DNA of 64,000 nt, taken from the NCBI GenBank assembly GCA_040954595.2, contig CM082577.2, forward strand, positions 682,001 through 746,000. The letters run 5' to 3'. Of the stretch, positions 1 to 12,500 are shown piece after piece (positions within the stretch are counted from its first letter, which is position 1; the number at the start of each line of letters is the position of its first letter). Made by a program: the position numbers and the translations under genes. Below the pieces are notes generated by a model, which saw only the letters and a program-made list of their open reading frames with translations, made no database searches and was not told the DNA's origin. Origin of the DNA: Balanoglossus misakiensis. Taxonomy: Eukaryota; Hemichordata.

Positions 1-242
1 ATTGTGTCTAATTGTGTAGACGTGTTCCTTGTAGATAGGCTTTTAGGTTAGAAGTGGTTCACTTTTGGAAGATGAAATAATGGCACTCATCCGACATGAA
101 ACATAATTAAACCATTTGTAGAAAAACCTTTGTACTTGTACATCAGCAAAGTGAACTACTTGTAGTCTGCTTTAATGGCCATTTGATCAGCCAGTATTTC
201 ATTTAAACATTTGCTTCTACTTCTCTTTGTTTCACCCTCCAG
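1..242 (+). other. Intron of the SLC38A10-like gene (3' part)
   Basis: This stretch lies directly upstream of a clear polypyrimidine-AG acceptor at 241-242, so it is read as the end of an intron whose 5' exon lies left of the window. I see no coding sequence or other element in it. Confidence 0.7.
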
Positions 243-3200
243 TGGAGACAGTTCTTGGCCTAACAGGTTCCACAACAGGCACCATGATTGGCTACATCTT
301 CCCAGCTGTCATGTTTTTGAAGTGTTTGCCAAAAGGACCTGGAGTCAAGTCTGCACAGGTACGGTACTTCATGTAGAACTTCAAGATGTGGCAGTTGTCT
401 TCTTGCTTCTGATTGAAATCGGATGTAGAGAACCCCACACAGTTATGAAAAAACAATGTGGGGGTGGACCTATTAACCCCAACCTAAGAATTTCTCCAAA
501 TTTGCCTTTTTGTGTTGGACATTCTTCTGTTATGCAAGAGTTTACTTCACATAAGCTGCTTTTAATCAATCCTCCATTAGTAATTAAGACTTATTTGATG
601 TATTTATTGATATGTGGGTCAGTTTGTTGTGTGCAAACAAGAAATGCTTCCTGTGTTTCTCAAACCCACTCAAAGTTCCATAAAAACACAGAAACTGATA
701 TTGATGGGAAGTCAGTTGGAGGAAAAAAATAAAAATTCACACCCTGTCACTGACATTTTATTTTACAGGCAGTTTTATTCATTGGTATCATCATCATGTT
801 TGCCAGTACCTATTCCACTTTACAATCCCGTCCTGATGAAATCAAACCAATTGTTGATATCAATATTCAAGAAGACCAATTTGTCCTTGAAAACAAACCT
901 CTGGATGAGAATCAGATAGCGGAGCAAAATCTGGAGGTGCCAGGTAAAGGAATCTTACTTCTCTTACAGGTTCATTGTTACAGGTTCATCTTTTGTGTAT
1001 GTTAAGCGGTGTTTGCACCTGGTATGTAAGTGTGACAATTGTTCCTGTAACCTCATCTTGATACTACAGTTAAAATTCATCCAAACAATGAATTTCTTAA
1101 TAACATTCAATAAATAATATCTGCAACTTGCACGAATATCACACTTGTTTCAAAACTGTTTCAGTGACTAAAATTCTGAGAAGGTAAAATCTAAAATCCC
1201 TACAAAACACAAAACGTAATATTCTGTAGAACATCAGTTACCCGGTCTATCTATGTGTATATTTAAACTTTATACATGAAAAATACGAAATTTGTGGTAA
1301 AACTAGGATTCTTCCTTGTTGGAATGGAACATAATTTTTGGCGGTAAAATGGTTTTGACAGTCTCCCAAAATTGAATATGAAAACATTCAAGTGCTGCTT
1401 ATCGGTCAGGTTGATTTCCAACAAGTAAAGATTGATCGTAGTTGCAAACTACCTGTTATGTTGATGCACTGAATAGGGTTTACCTTGAACTTTAGAATCA
1501 AGCTATTATGTTTGTAGTCCATGAAAGAAGGCACTGTTGATAAGAAGGGGCCTGCCGACCAGAAGTGGCAAATTCAAAACATCTGTTCACGGTTTATTGA
1601 AATTTCCGTGGTTGTTCTCTGTAAAAGTGACAAAAATGTTGTCCAAGTCTGGATAGGGATCTCTACAACAATATTGACATGTGTCACTTTGCAATTTCAA
1701 CATTGTTTTTTGAAATGCCTGGAATTGAACCTTGCAAGAGTAAAGCCACCATCTGTTTGACTTTCCACTGTGCAAGTCAAACAGTTGCTCTGTGTCAAAG
1801 CAAACTAAAGCTAAACTTTCAACAATGGTGGCTGATAAAAGCTTGTTTGCATCCTACAAACTTAGACTTTTCGGCACAGAATGCCTCGATTATTTGATAT
1901 TTTTAGAACAGACATGCATTCACATTCCTCTGTGACTGAGCGCACCAACAACTACCAGATTTTTAGAACTCGTTTAAGTCTCTAACAATTACTGAATCTT
2001 TCTAATGTTGTAAGTTCTAGCAAATGCTATCAGTTCAAAGTCTGTTTTTAAACTTTGCCTAATTCTTTCAGTCCATCTTCAGACAGTGTTCATTTTGGTA
2101 GATTTCAACAATGTGAGGATGTAGATAAGCGATCTCATTTTGAGAAAAGCTGGATTCACCTGAAATGAACCCTTCTCTGATAAAATATAAAGAAGCTAGA
2201 TTAGGGAACTTCATTGTAAAGGAAGTTATTAACAATTTTCCTGGAAGCCAGGATATGGAATCACCAGAACCACACACTATGCAAAGTCTTTATAATTTCT
2301 GCCTCCACTTTGCAAAGCACTTTACAGTTACTATCAAAATCAAATCAAAGGATCACTGAAATTTCCTATGTGCGTTTGACATCACATGATTAGTTATCAG
2401 TTTATGCTTGGCATTTAGATCTTTGCTTTCATTTGACATCACATTTTGGTTGACCTGCTGCTTATGACTTGACATTTTTGGCTTTAGAATGTAAGCAGCT
2501 GTTATCGTTGCTATTAGTTTGTCTGTCTAAACAGTAAGACAAAATCACAGAACAAAACAAAACAAAAAGGCCAACATGTCTTACAGGTGGAGATGTATTG
2601 AATATTGGTATCCAAGATGATGTCATAGATGGGGACAGTCCCCAAGGTAACGGTAAAGGAGGTGAGGTTCCAATGGCTGACTGGCATCTTGTGGGTGGTC
2701 AGGGTGAGGGTCAGGAACAAATGCATGATGGGAATGTGGACGATGGTAAATTGGAAATGGAAGCAGATGAGACGCAGAAAGACGGTGGTGTTGATGATGA
2801 CCGAGGTAGGCCAGATCTATAGAACAAACCCAAAAACAAAATGGCTTCCACCTGGTTACCACAGCAACCAACATCTGCATGCCAGCTTATTCCTTTCAGC
2901 TTCAAGCTTTATCCCCACCCATGTCACTCAAAGCAGTTTTTAGAGGCAGCGTTTGCATTTCACCTCAAGATAACAGTGGTTCCTGAATTTTCAAAAGCTT
3001 TACTAGTGTCAGTCATGCCATCAATAAACTTGTCTGTGTTTGCTTTCACTCTCATTAGGAAGGGATTTAGGATAATTATGTTGATTAACACATTAATTAA
3101 GATTTAATTAATCCCGACTCCAAACACAGGCAGGATGTTAAGGCTTAATAACATAATCATTTCTCAGTGGCAAATATTTTCATTTTGGCTAATCTTATGC

Positions 3201-6200
3201 TTTTTGTTTGCACCACTCTGTTTCACTTAATTTCATTGTCTCGCAAGTCTAGGTGCATTGGTAGCATTGGAAAAGTCACCCATCTGTCAAGACATGTCTA
3301 ACTAGGGCTTCTGTTTCATTTTCAACTGTAGAATTGCAACAAACACCATCGTGTGTTGCAAATACACTTCAAATTGCAACACTGTGAATGAACCCTTTGA
3401 ATTTTACAGACACCCAACTCTCTCCATATGTCAACAAATGTGTGCAGTTCTGGCAATTAATATGCAAATATTCTCTAAAAATAATATAATTTCCCAGTGC
3501 GTTGGCCAGATGTGCAAAATGAATAAATTCATTGAACAGATCCACTGGTTTGGAAACTCCTTCTAACAAGCAATCCTATTGAGACTTCGGTCTGCAATCG
3601 ACAATGTGGAACTTGGTCTCCGAGAAGATTTGAAGTTTCTTTCTCCTTTGTACGACAAGTGTGCAGAGGAATGTGTGGCCCACAAACAAGAGACAGCTTA
3701 ACAGAGGGCTTAAAGAGTGAAAAGTTTGCACATTATTTTGACTGGAAACCATGAGAGCAGAAGAGAGCGGAATTCCTATTGCTGTTTTTTCTTGAAGCGC
3801 CGCAATGGAGACCAACGTTCTCCAAACAAAGTGCCGCGCTGACAATCTGTGTCTCTACTCTTGACTCCAAACACTCTGGCTAACCCTGTAATTGGTCTTA
3901 TTGAATGTACAGTGTCTGGTTTCAAATCTTTGTTGACTTTCACATCCTTGAGAATCTGAGACCCCTGTCTGGAAAGGACCACAAAAAATGAAACCCTTTG
4001 TGGCTGTATACGCCACGCCCGCTAAAATATCACAAACTGAGAAATCACCCTGAAAAACCTACCACAACATTGTTTATAGTTCTGTAACTTTCTCACTTTC
4101 TCTCAATGGTTTTGCCCTCTACATGGATCTTTTAAGTCGACGCTTAGTGCTGAGATTGAATTTCAGAGAGATTTCACCACTTCTTCTGCTGTGGTTGATC
4201 CTGTTGTGCATTTGTGTCTTCTTGCAGGGAATGAAGCTGAAATAGTGGCTGATAAGAGACAAGAACCGCCTATCCCTCATGCTCCAGCTGATAGTGATGT
4301 ATGTTGGATATGATGATTTTATAAACCCTCTTTTCCACCCCCAAAAAGTTCAATTCAACCCCACTGTTTTAAATCTTGAATTTGATCTGTGCACAGGCAG
4401 TGAAATATATTGTACTTCGAGTGTGTCTTAAGCACCAAGAATTATTAATAATTTTTGACCCCTGATGACATTATCCATGACAACTGCTGACTTTCTGTTC
4501 TTCATGAATAAAAATTAAAAGTACACCAGTGGGAATATCACAAACCATACCAGAATATCTATCCATGAATGCCAGCATTTGTAATTATGTATTTTCATCT
4601 TGTGATGGTTTGCAGGAAGTACAAGCAGGAAAAGATATCAAACCGGTCGATGAAATAATCAAGGACATCGGTATGTAGAGATAAGATTTTGTAATTTTAT
4701 TTAAACATTTTGGTTTCCCAATCATGTTCTGTTTACTGAAATCTGCCAAGCAACTGGCCTTCAGAAGTTTGTTTAGACTGTAGACTTATTTACATATACT
4801 TGAAGACATAATTTATGACACATCAGAAATTGTACCACTTTGAATGAATTCTTTCAGGTGAAGAAGAAGAGAGGGAAAAGAAAGATGTTCTTGAGAACGC
4901 AGAGGAGGTGGTGAAGGAGGAAGAACAAATCCAAGGTGGTCCGGAAGATAGAGGTCCACAAGGAATTGATCTGCTGGAAGAGCATGGTGATGAAGTGAAG
5001 CACGTCAAGGATGAAGATCTAGATGAGGATGAGGATGATGAGGCCCATCGACGTCTGGAGGAAAAAGTGGAGATGAAAGTGAAAGAGCAAGACATCAAAC
5101 ACGAGGAGCAGCAGAAGATGATCGAGGAACTGAAAGAAAAACAGGATCAACAAGAGAAGATGATTGAGCAACAACAGGAAGTCATTGAAGTCTTGAAAAA
5201 GCAGCATGATGCTGGATCGATGGAATTGGTGGCTGGAGATGACGGTGGTGGTGGTCAGCCAGCTGCACCATTCGATGCCGGTGGAGGTGATAGTCTCCAG
5301 GCAAAGCCAGCACCAGTAGGCGGTGACTCTCTCCAGGCCAAGCCAGTGGGTGGTGACAGTCTCCAGGCCAAGCCAGTGGGTGGTGACAGTCTCCAGGCCA
5401 AACTGGTCGTCCAAGACACACTACAGCAACAGCAACAACAACAGCAGCAAGACTTGGGACAAGGCAACCCTGCAGCCATTCAGCAACCCGACCAGGGCGC
5501 TTATCATGATGCAGCCGCTGCAGCAGTACCTGCTGATAATCTGGGCAAGCCGCAGGTTGTTGAAGTTATCAAGCATGACGCTGTGGATGCCCGTGTTGGT
5601 GACAATGACCTTGAGGCCCATAAGCCGAGGGACATTGTTGATAATCAACAGCAGCCAGTTCACGAAATCCATCTTCCACCAGCTGATCTCATCAATCAGG
5701 TCGGTGGGGACGCCAACCTCAAGGCTGTTGCCCAGCAACCTCAGCCGAGAGACATTCTTGGTGTTGAGGGCATTAAACACGACAATCAAGATGATGAAAT
5801 CCAGGATGAAAAGGATGCAGGAAAGGAAGTGATTCCGGACCTGGAGAATCAAGAACCCCGGAATGAGGTCCATGACGATCAGAAGAAGACAGGCAGTGAA
5901 GGAGACTCTAAAAGGAAAAATAACCACCACCATCACCAGAAAAAGCATCAGTCTGAAGAGATCATAGAAAGAGAGAAGAGAGATGCAGAGGACGATGAAG
6001 ATGCAGACCAGAATCCAGATGTGAATGATGATGTGATGAAGGAACCTGGAGACCAAGTGGTGAAGTTGCAGGATGAAGAGATCATCAATGAAGATCAAGA
6101 AAAGGCGTTATATGAAGATCATTTGGCAAACCTGAACAAGTTGAAAGAAGAGAATGATGCCAATTTGCACCATGAAGAAAACGAGCCAGCCGATGACGAT

Positions 6201-6524
6201 CTTCAGAATGAACAGCTGGCTGACGGACGTAATGATGGCCAGGAAATTGTAAAATCTGCAGATGCTAATAATAATCATGGAAATAATGAACACTTACGGA
6301 AAGAGGTGAGGTGCATTTCATGAGATCAAATTGAGGATTGGTTTCTTGACAATTAAAGTCTGATATTTTAACTCTACTTAGTATTGAACTTACTGTCTGT
6401 CTGTCTGTTTGTCTGTCTGTCTCTATGTCTCTCTGTTTCTCTAGCTGACTGTCCGTCTGTCTGTGACAACTAATGACCTCACAAATACTTTCTCCAATTA
6501 TAATTTCAGGAAGTACGGAGGTGA
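243..6524 (+). CDS. SLC38A10: SLC38A10-like amino-acid transporter, C-terminal part (5' end outside window)
   Basis: Putative sodium-coupled neutral amino-acid transporter of the SLC38/AAAP family, a multi-pass membrane protein. Exons inferred: 243-358, 769-943, 2587-2805, 4228-4298, 4616-4670, 4858-6305, 6510-6524. All junctions are GT-AG and phases agree, giving 698 residues plus a stop. The first two exons carry the last membrane helices: a GSTTG motif followed by GYIFPAVMFL, then AVLFIGIIIMFAS. The rest is a long hydrophilic tail rich in Asp, Glu, Gln and Lys, with Glu/Lys/Gln coiled-coil stretches, four GGDSLQAK repeats, a nine-Gln run and a His-Lys-rich patch. A long disordered tail after the transporter core is typical of SLC38A10 and not of shorter SLC38 members, which drives the assignment. 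The N-terminal helices are missing because the window starts inside the gene. Reading through the 6306 donor would give a slightly different tail ending at 6323. Confidence 0.75.
5281..5403 (+). repeat. In-frame 30-bp coding minisatellite (GGDSLQAK repeats) in SLC38A10-like tail
   Basis: Four tandem copies of a roughly 10-residue unit, consensus VGGDSLQAKP, lie in exon 4858-6305. The first copy is the most diverged at DNA level (an extra APV linker and other codon differences). The last two are nearly identical, which suggests recent unit duplication. The reading frame is kept throughout. Confidence 0.9.
5424..5450 (+). repeat. CAG/CAA run encoding nine glutamines
   Basis: Nine consecutive Gln codons (five CAA, four CAG) sit 20 bases after the GGDSLQAK repeats in the same exon. 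The interrupted CAG/CAA pattern makes large expansion less likely than a pure CAG tract would. Confidence 0.9.
6393..6464. repeat. Imperfect (CTGT)n microsatellite in the last intron of SLC38A10-like
   Basis: Repeated CTGT/CTGTCTCT motifs with substitutions lie between the donor at 6306 and the acceptor before 6510. Confidence 0.9.
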
Positions 6525-9500
6525 TGCTGTTTAGCCGCTGGGAATTCTGGGAACACAACTATGCAACCTGAATAGACATCACATAGCTAGCTGTGTAACA
6601 TCTATCAATTGGTTTCCATGGTTTCTGATTCCAACAAACAGGGTTAATGCCCAACTCATCAAAGGCACAACTCTTCTTAGTAGAATTGCAATCAGTTGGA
6701 ATCATCAATGTCATTAATAATTTCGCTTTATAAGTGATGAAGTTTTGGGAAGAACTGAAGCAAATTTTCAGGTGTTATGCTTTTATGGTTCATTAACAGA
6801 CCGTTGTGATCTCTTCATCGATGAGAGATTGTCTTGGATGTTTGTCTGATGTCATGTGTAAAATTTTTGTAATCAGCCATTGTGTGCTATTCCTGGTATG
6901 AACACTTGGATGATAATCATTGTTCAGTGTTATTTTGTTGAAAGATTTGGTCTTTGTGTGAACGTGTGTCAGTTAAACTTCAGTCTTGATGTATTCTTGT
7001 AAGTGTTCCAAAGACGTTGTTTCTAATAACAATCAAGTTTCTTTTTTCACACAACATGGGCCATATCTATAAATACTTTGGATGAACTGTTTTATTCCCT
7101 GAATCTTTTACGAAAATGTTTGATCTCTCTTGTGAAACACCCTGATCAACTCAATATTACGTTCCACAGTCAATAGTGTTACAGAATGAGAGTGTAGTTA
7201 TTCAATTGAAGTGTTCGTTCAGACATTCAAAGAGTTTTGCACCTGATCCATCCATAGCAGGATTAATAATGTGAAACAAGTATGCGAAATTGTTGACTTC
7301 ATTATTGTGGGAGGTAGAAATTGTGTCTTTGTTCATGGATCAGTAGTGATTCAGGTGAGAGCATAATGAATGGTGCTAGAAAACCAAAATGGCTCCTGTT
7401 GTCAAATGGTGTAAAGTCACTTGTAGACAATTGTATCATTCCAGCTTCAGTAAATATAAAGCCATTTCTGTTTGCAGTGGTTACTCCAATACTCAAAATT
7501 GTTAAAATACGTTGCAAAGTCATAATGACTTCTCGTAATTTTGAATTCAGTTTCTTGTGAAGGTCATAGGTTAAGCTTTTGTATTTTGACCAGTTGCCCT
7601 GATATGCAAGGCATTGTGGGAAGGCAAGGTGAAGGTTGAAACTATTCTAATTCAATTCAAGTCAAACTAAAGCCATTCTTTAAGAATAGATTTTTAAAAT
7701 TTGTTTTACAGAATCAAGTGTGGTAGATACCACTTTGATATTGAGGTATCACACACTGATAATACCATTGATATTTAGAGGATTAATCACAGAATATGAT
7801 ACTTTAATCTCCTACCCTTTCACCCCCATTTTTGCAATACAAAGGTCCAACCATATCATTGAAGACAATGGGTTTAGACCAAAGTTCACTGGTGAAAAGG
7901 TTAGGGCATGTACTTTTCCGTAAACAGATCTGCAGTAAACAATTGCTTTTTACACCTGTCTGGTCATTTCTAAGAGTAAAGTTTAATATTGTGATCAGCA
8001 TTAAAAGTCAAAAATCAACAGCTATGAAGTGACATGTGAAATTCATCTTGTCAGCCATATATTAAAATGACATAAAATTGCTTTTATTTAGAGTTTAGTT
8101 ATCCTTCACAAAGATGTTTAAGTTTATTTTGTGATTGAAAAGTGAGACCACAGCTCGGTTCTCACCGTTCGGTAACTCAGTTCCATTCAGAATTAAGAAA
8201 GACTCAAATATCGTCACTGATCCACTTACATAAGCTGTCAGGATCAAACACACCATCAAATATTTGTCTGCTTTTCTCTGTAATGAAGTATGCCTGTTAC
8301 ATGGAGTGTGAGACCAATCCATTTCTTAATCAACTTTTTTTGTGCGATATCAGTTCAGTACTGTTTGAGGCAGGTACACATATTCTCTACACACTGCCGT
8401 CTACAAATTTGTTTTTGTTTTCTGTGAGACAAACCTGGCCTTCATCAAGGGGTCAGTATAATTAAAGATGACTTCTTTTCCAAATATTTTCACAGGAAAA
8501 CTGTCATCAATAGTCATGTGGAACTTGTTAGTTTGATAAAGAAAATGCCGCAGTTTTCATGTTTAAGAATCTAAAATTGGTTAGTGTTAATGCTAGTGGA
8601 ACGAAACCTTGCACGATGAAATCTCAGAGAATATATTTTTAAAACTGTCCATTTTACCATTGCATTTGAAATACTACATTGGTAGATTTCAGAGTGTACT
8701 TTTGGCAATAATTTTCACTGGGAGTTTACAGCAACAAAGAGTGAATTTCTGTAAATTCAGTTCAAGCAATGGTGTTGGTGTCTGCCTTGTGTTAAACTTT
8801 GATGGATTACAAGCGAGGCATGCACTTATGTTCTAAATGGAACGTGTTGGCCGGGCAGTACAAACAAAACATAGCAGAGTCTCATCTGAAGGAGTTGTTT
8901 CAACAATCCAAGCTGGTTCCAGTAGCCTGGCTTTCTCTTTTTATGTTGCAGGAGCTCGGTGAAATATTACGTTTTAAAATGAATGTGAACACACACTCAG
9001 CGAAGCCTTAAGTATGCCTTGTGTCAGCACAATGCCAACACAAAACATTGCGAAGTTTACGAAAGGTGTCGATTTCGTGATGGATTTGCATATAGGAACC
9101 CGCCGCGCCGCCAGTGGGTTAATCCCAGTGAGAATGCTGCTTTTAGTGTTTGGAGAGTAACTTTAGAAGATCATGGAATGCCTCCGAACACAGCAAGAGT
9201 CAGCAAGTACCTGGATGCTGTATTAGGGTTTCTGATTTGTTGAAATTGTGATATTCGAGCTCTGTTTCATCTCTATCTTATACTTCCTATCTTATCTTTG
9301 TGAACATTTATTGAAATTTGCAGATGAATTACCAGACTGAAATATCTCTGGTAATGTGTATTTTCATTTTGATCTTAATGCATCTTTACAATGCTAATGC
9401 AAAAGTAAAGTTGAAACTGGAGTTGGTGTGGCTCCCAACAAGAGCCACATTTACTCAACATGAAAGTAGTCTAAACATGTTGCATGAAACTGAGGATTTG

Positions 9501-12500
9501 CATCGGAGAAAATCCAACGTTCTAATTCTAGTGGTTGGCTGATAATCATAGCGGGTAAAGATCTTTCAAGGAATTGTTTAAAACTGAGAACTCATTTATG
9601 ACGCCATCTTTAAGTTTTAGTTACGAGAAATTTGGCACAGAAGAGCTGTCATGCCTATTGTGAAATGAGTGTTATGAATGGGTGTGGTGCAGATTATGGG
9701 GAAATTGGGAAAGAGCTTGATTGATGTAAGAATGCAGTGACAATTTTGTGAACATTCTCAGCTGGGAATGTGTGTGTGTGTTGACTGGTCAAGACTGCTG
9801 GCATCATTTGCAGACAGTTACTACTATGATAACTCAGTAGATTGATGACAGATAGCATTTACGTTCACTTTTTAAGGGGCTGGGAAAATCTCATATCTGA
9901 TCCTTATAGGGTTGTTGAGTCCCCAGGCCAAGTAAACTTTGTATAGAAAACGCTCTGCTTGTGCTTATACAATCTTAGACAAAGTTTCTTGTGTGTTCTT
10001 CACTTTTATTGAGTCAAAATCATCAACAGATTCTTAGTTGAGAAAAATACCCCTTTTCATGAGCTCTCAAATATAATTTAAGTTGTTACGCCTGACTGAA
10101 TCCAATTTTGCCTCCCAGCACAACGAATACATTGAGAATTGCCGCCAAGAAAATTTTCTTTTCAAAACGTCTGCTCCCCAACTGGTTGGCCTGGCCTAAT
10201 TTCCTAAGTATACGTACAGGGCGGACAATAGCCCTTTGTTTGCCAGTTTGGGGAGCGCTAATTTGGATATGTACTGAACATTTATTGATTTTTTTTCTTC
10301 AAAAAAGCAATAACGGTTTAGTCGGTCTTCTGTGAGACTTGATTTCTGCAATTCGGTTTGTGATCGAAGAAGACGCGCACATACACGAGCAACAATGACG
10401 TCACGCAAGTGTGACGACGAGTATGATAGATCGTGTCTGTTTCCGAGTCGGTCATTTTACCGTATAATTTTTCTTGCGACGGCGAAAGTTTCATGTCTTT
10501 TCATATCCTCGGTTGCCTTGTTATGATTTCGCGAATCTGTTTTCCATGGTGTCTACTCAGTAAACTCGAATGTACATGTAATTGAGATTTGTAGATTGAA
10601 TTTTCTTATTAACAGTGTGGGTATGAATGAAACACAGGATTTGTCAAAGACGGTCACATGTTTTTAGGGAAGCATATCTTTCTCATAATATTTTCCCATC
10701 TGATCAACTTGCCGCATAATCTTTCTGGCAACGTCAAGTCGGACGATAAGGTGTATTTAATCCTATGACGGTAAATTTGAAAGCGGCTGATATTGTGGTT
10801 GGTTGCGCTGAACTTTCTCAAAGTCGGTTTTGTTTCAAGGTTTTTCTTTTCACTTATCGGGAATAGGTGATTGAATGTGTCATAAAATGGATTTGTTAAA
10901 TGAAATAAATATTTTGATAATAATTCTTCGCTTTCCTTGGGCGTTTTCAGTCATTACACCGACATCTGCTTCAAATGCCGGCGTACCTCACGTCAGAAAC
11001 CTTTTGGATTTACTAAAACTGTTTCTTTTGCAAGGGAATAACAAAGGCAGCAGCTAATGCCACCCATCTCGAAAAGCTACAGATGGAATGAGGCGTGATG
11101 GAGTGCATCATAGCAACATCCTCTGAATCGTGTGAGAAAGTCTCGGAATTCAATTTAATTTTCCGTTCATGGTTGACGAACAGTCGTATTTATCAATAGC
11201 AAAGCCTGTCTGTCTATTCCTTGAATGCCTGGCGGGGATTGGGTAGTAATAGGATTTGATCTGTACCAAATTTCAGGTGCTAATGTTCATTGACAACTAT
11301 AGCAAAATGCTTTTTATGTGAGTTTATGTTGAAATGATAACCGAAAACGAGTAAGACAGGAGAGATAGTTTTGTATGTAAGAAAACAAATCCCGTATAGG
11401 CCTACGATGGATTTAAATTTTATCTTCGTGTTAATAGTTGAACGAACAGCCTTGTGCTTGACACCCAATATAGTGGCGTTGCATGGATAACACGACCGCG
11501 GTCTCTATGCTCGGCCGACAGATGTTCTTCACGGTCGTTTCGCCAAGGAAGTCAAACGAATTACAAGGAGCTCTTAAGTGTTGAGTACCTGTCGTAACGT
11601 GTAGACTAAAAAGCTTATTTCGATAGAAATATCGCACAGGAGAATTTACGACATCTGGTGTGGAGGAGAATTTACCACTGGTACTGGGGTATCTGTCAGA
11701 GGCCTTCGCTGACCTCGTGAGGTACGAGTACGTGAAGATATTAAAGAATGAAAAATATTCGCGGCGTACCATGGAACTATTTGTAGGAAAACCTATTGTG
11801 ATCTGATATTCATCTCAACCTGCAGTCGATACACTCAAAAAATATTGAACTTTGGCGACCGAAGTAGAATTTGTAGACTTGTGTGTACACAAAAAGATCC
11901 GCATGTTTTCGTAAAAAGGAGCATTTAAAACTCTATATAAAGGTCAAAACGTGTGAAGGGATGGCTTATCTGTAAGTTGGCTCACCGCACTTGTCCGAAT
12001 TATCGGCACGAAAGAATTTGCTTTTTGATCCGCGTTTCGACAAAAACATGGTCATTTGTCATCGCGCAGAAAAAGGCGGGAACCACATCATGATGGTGGT
12101 TCTGGCCGATTTACTGAAGTTGGGAACTTTCATGTTCCCGAAACAGCCGAACTCAAAGTAGTGACCTCACATCAGTTCTTTACTCTTCAAGTGCACTCAT
12201 CAAACAAAGCCTATGTAGCGAGTGATCGATTGTCATGGCAACGGACTTGAACCTCTACATGAAAGTTTGAGATTTTGGCCCGATGCAGTGTGAAACTCGG
12301 TAGAGTGAAAGCATTTTGATAAAGAGCATCGCATAAAGAAACATTCGTGTACTTTTCTCATTATTGCAAGAGTCGTGAATGAAACCTGTCAAATACAGCC
12401 ATTTATTTAGAAGGCAGCTCCCTGTGTTTTCATATAGCATTCATATGACAATACAAGTGTACTCTCCACGGCGCCTGTCACTTCTATCGCTGCCGCCTTT

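Noticed and set aside
211-732. Plus-strand 173-aa ORF at the left edge
   Set aside because: It runs in a different frame across the first SLC38A10-like exon and into the intron. The family-matching frame uses the 243-358 exon only.
11431-11772. Minus-strand 113-aa ORF
   Set aside because: No recognisable domain, no supporting splice sites, no family resemblance.
11934-11943. TATA box of an unknown plus-strand gene
   Set aside because: The motif stands alone; the ORF that follows starts at a TTG and has no recognisable domain or splice partner.
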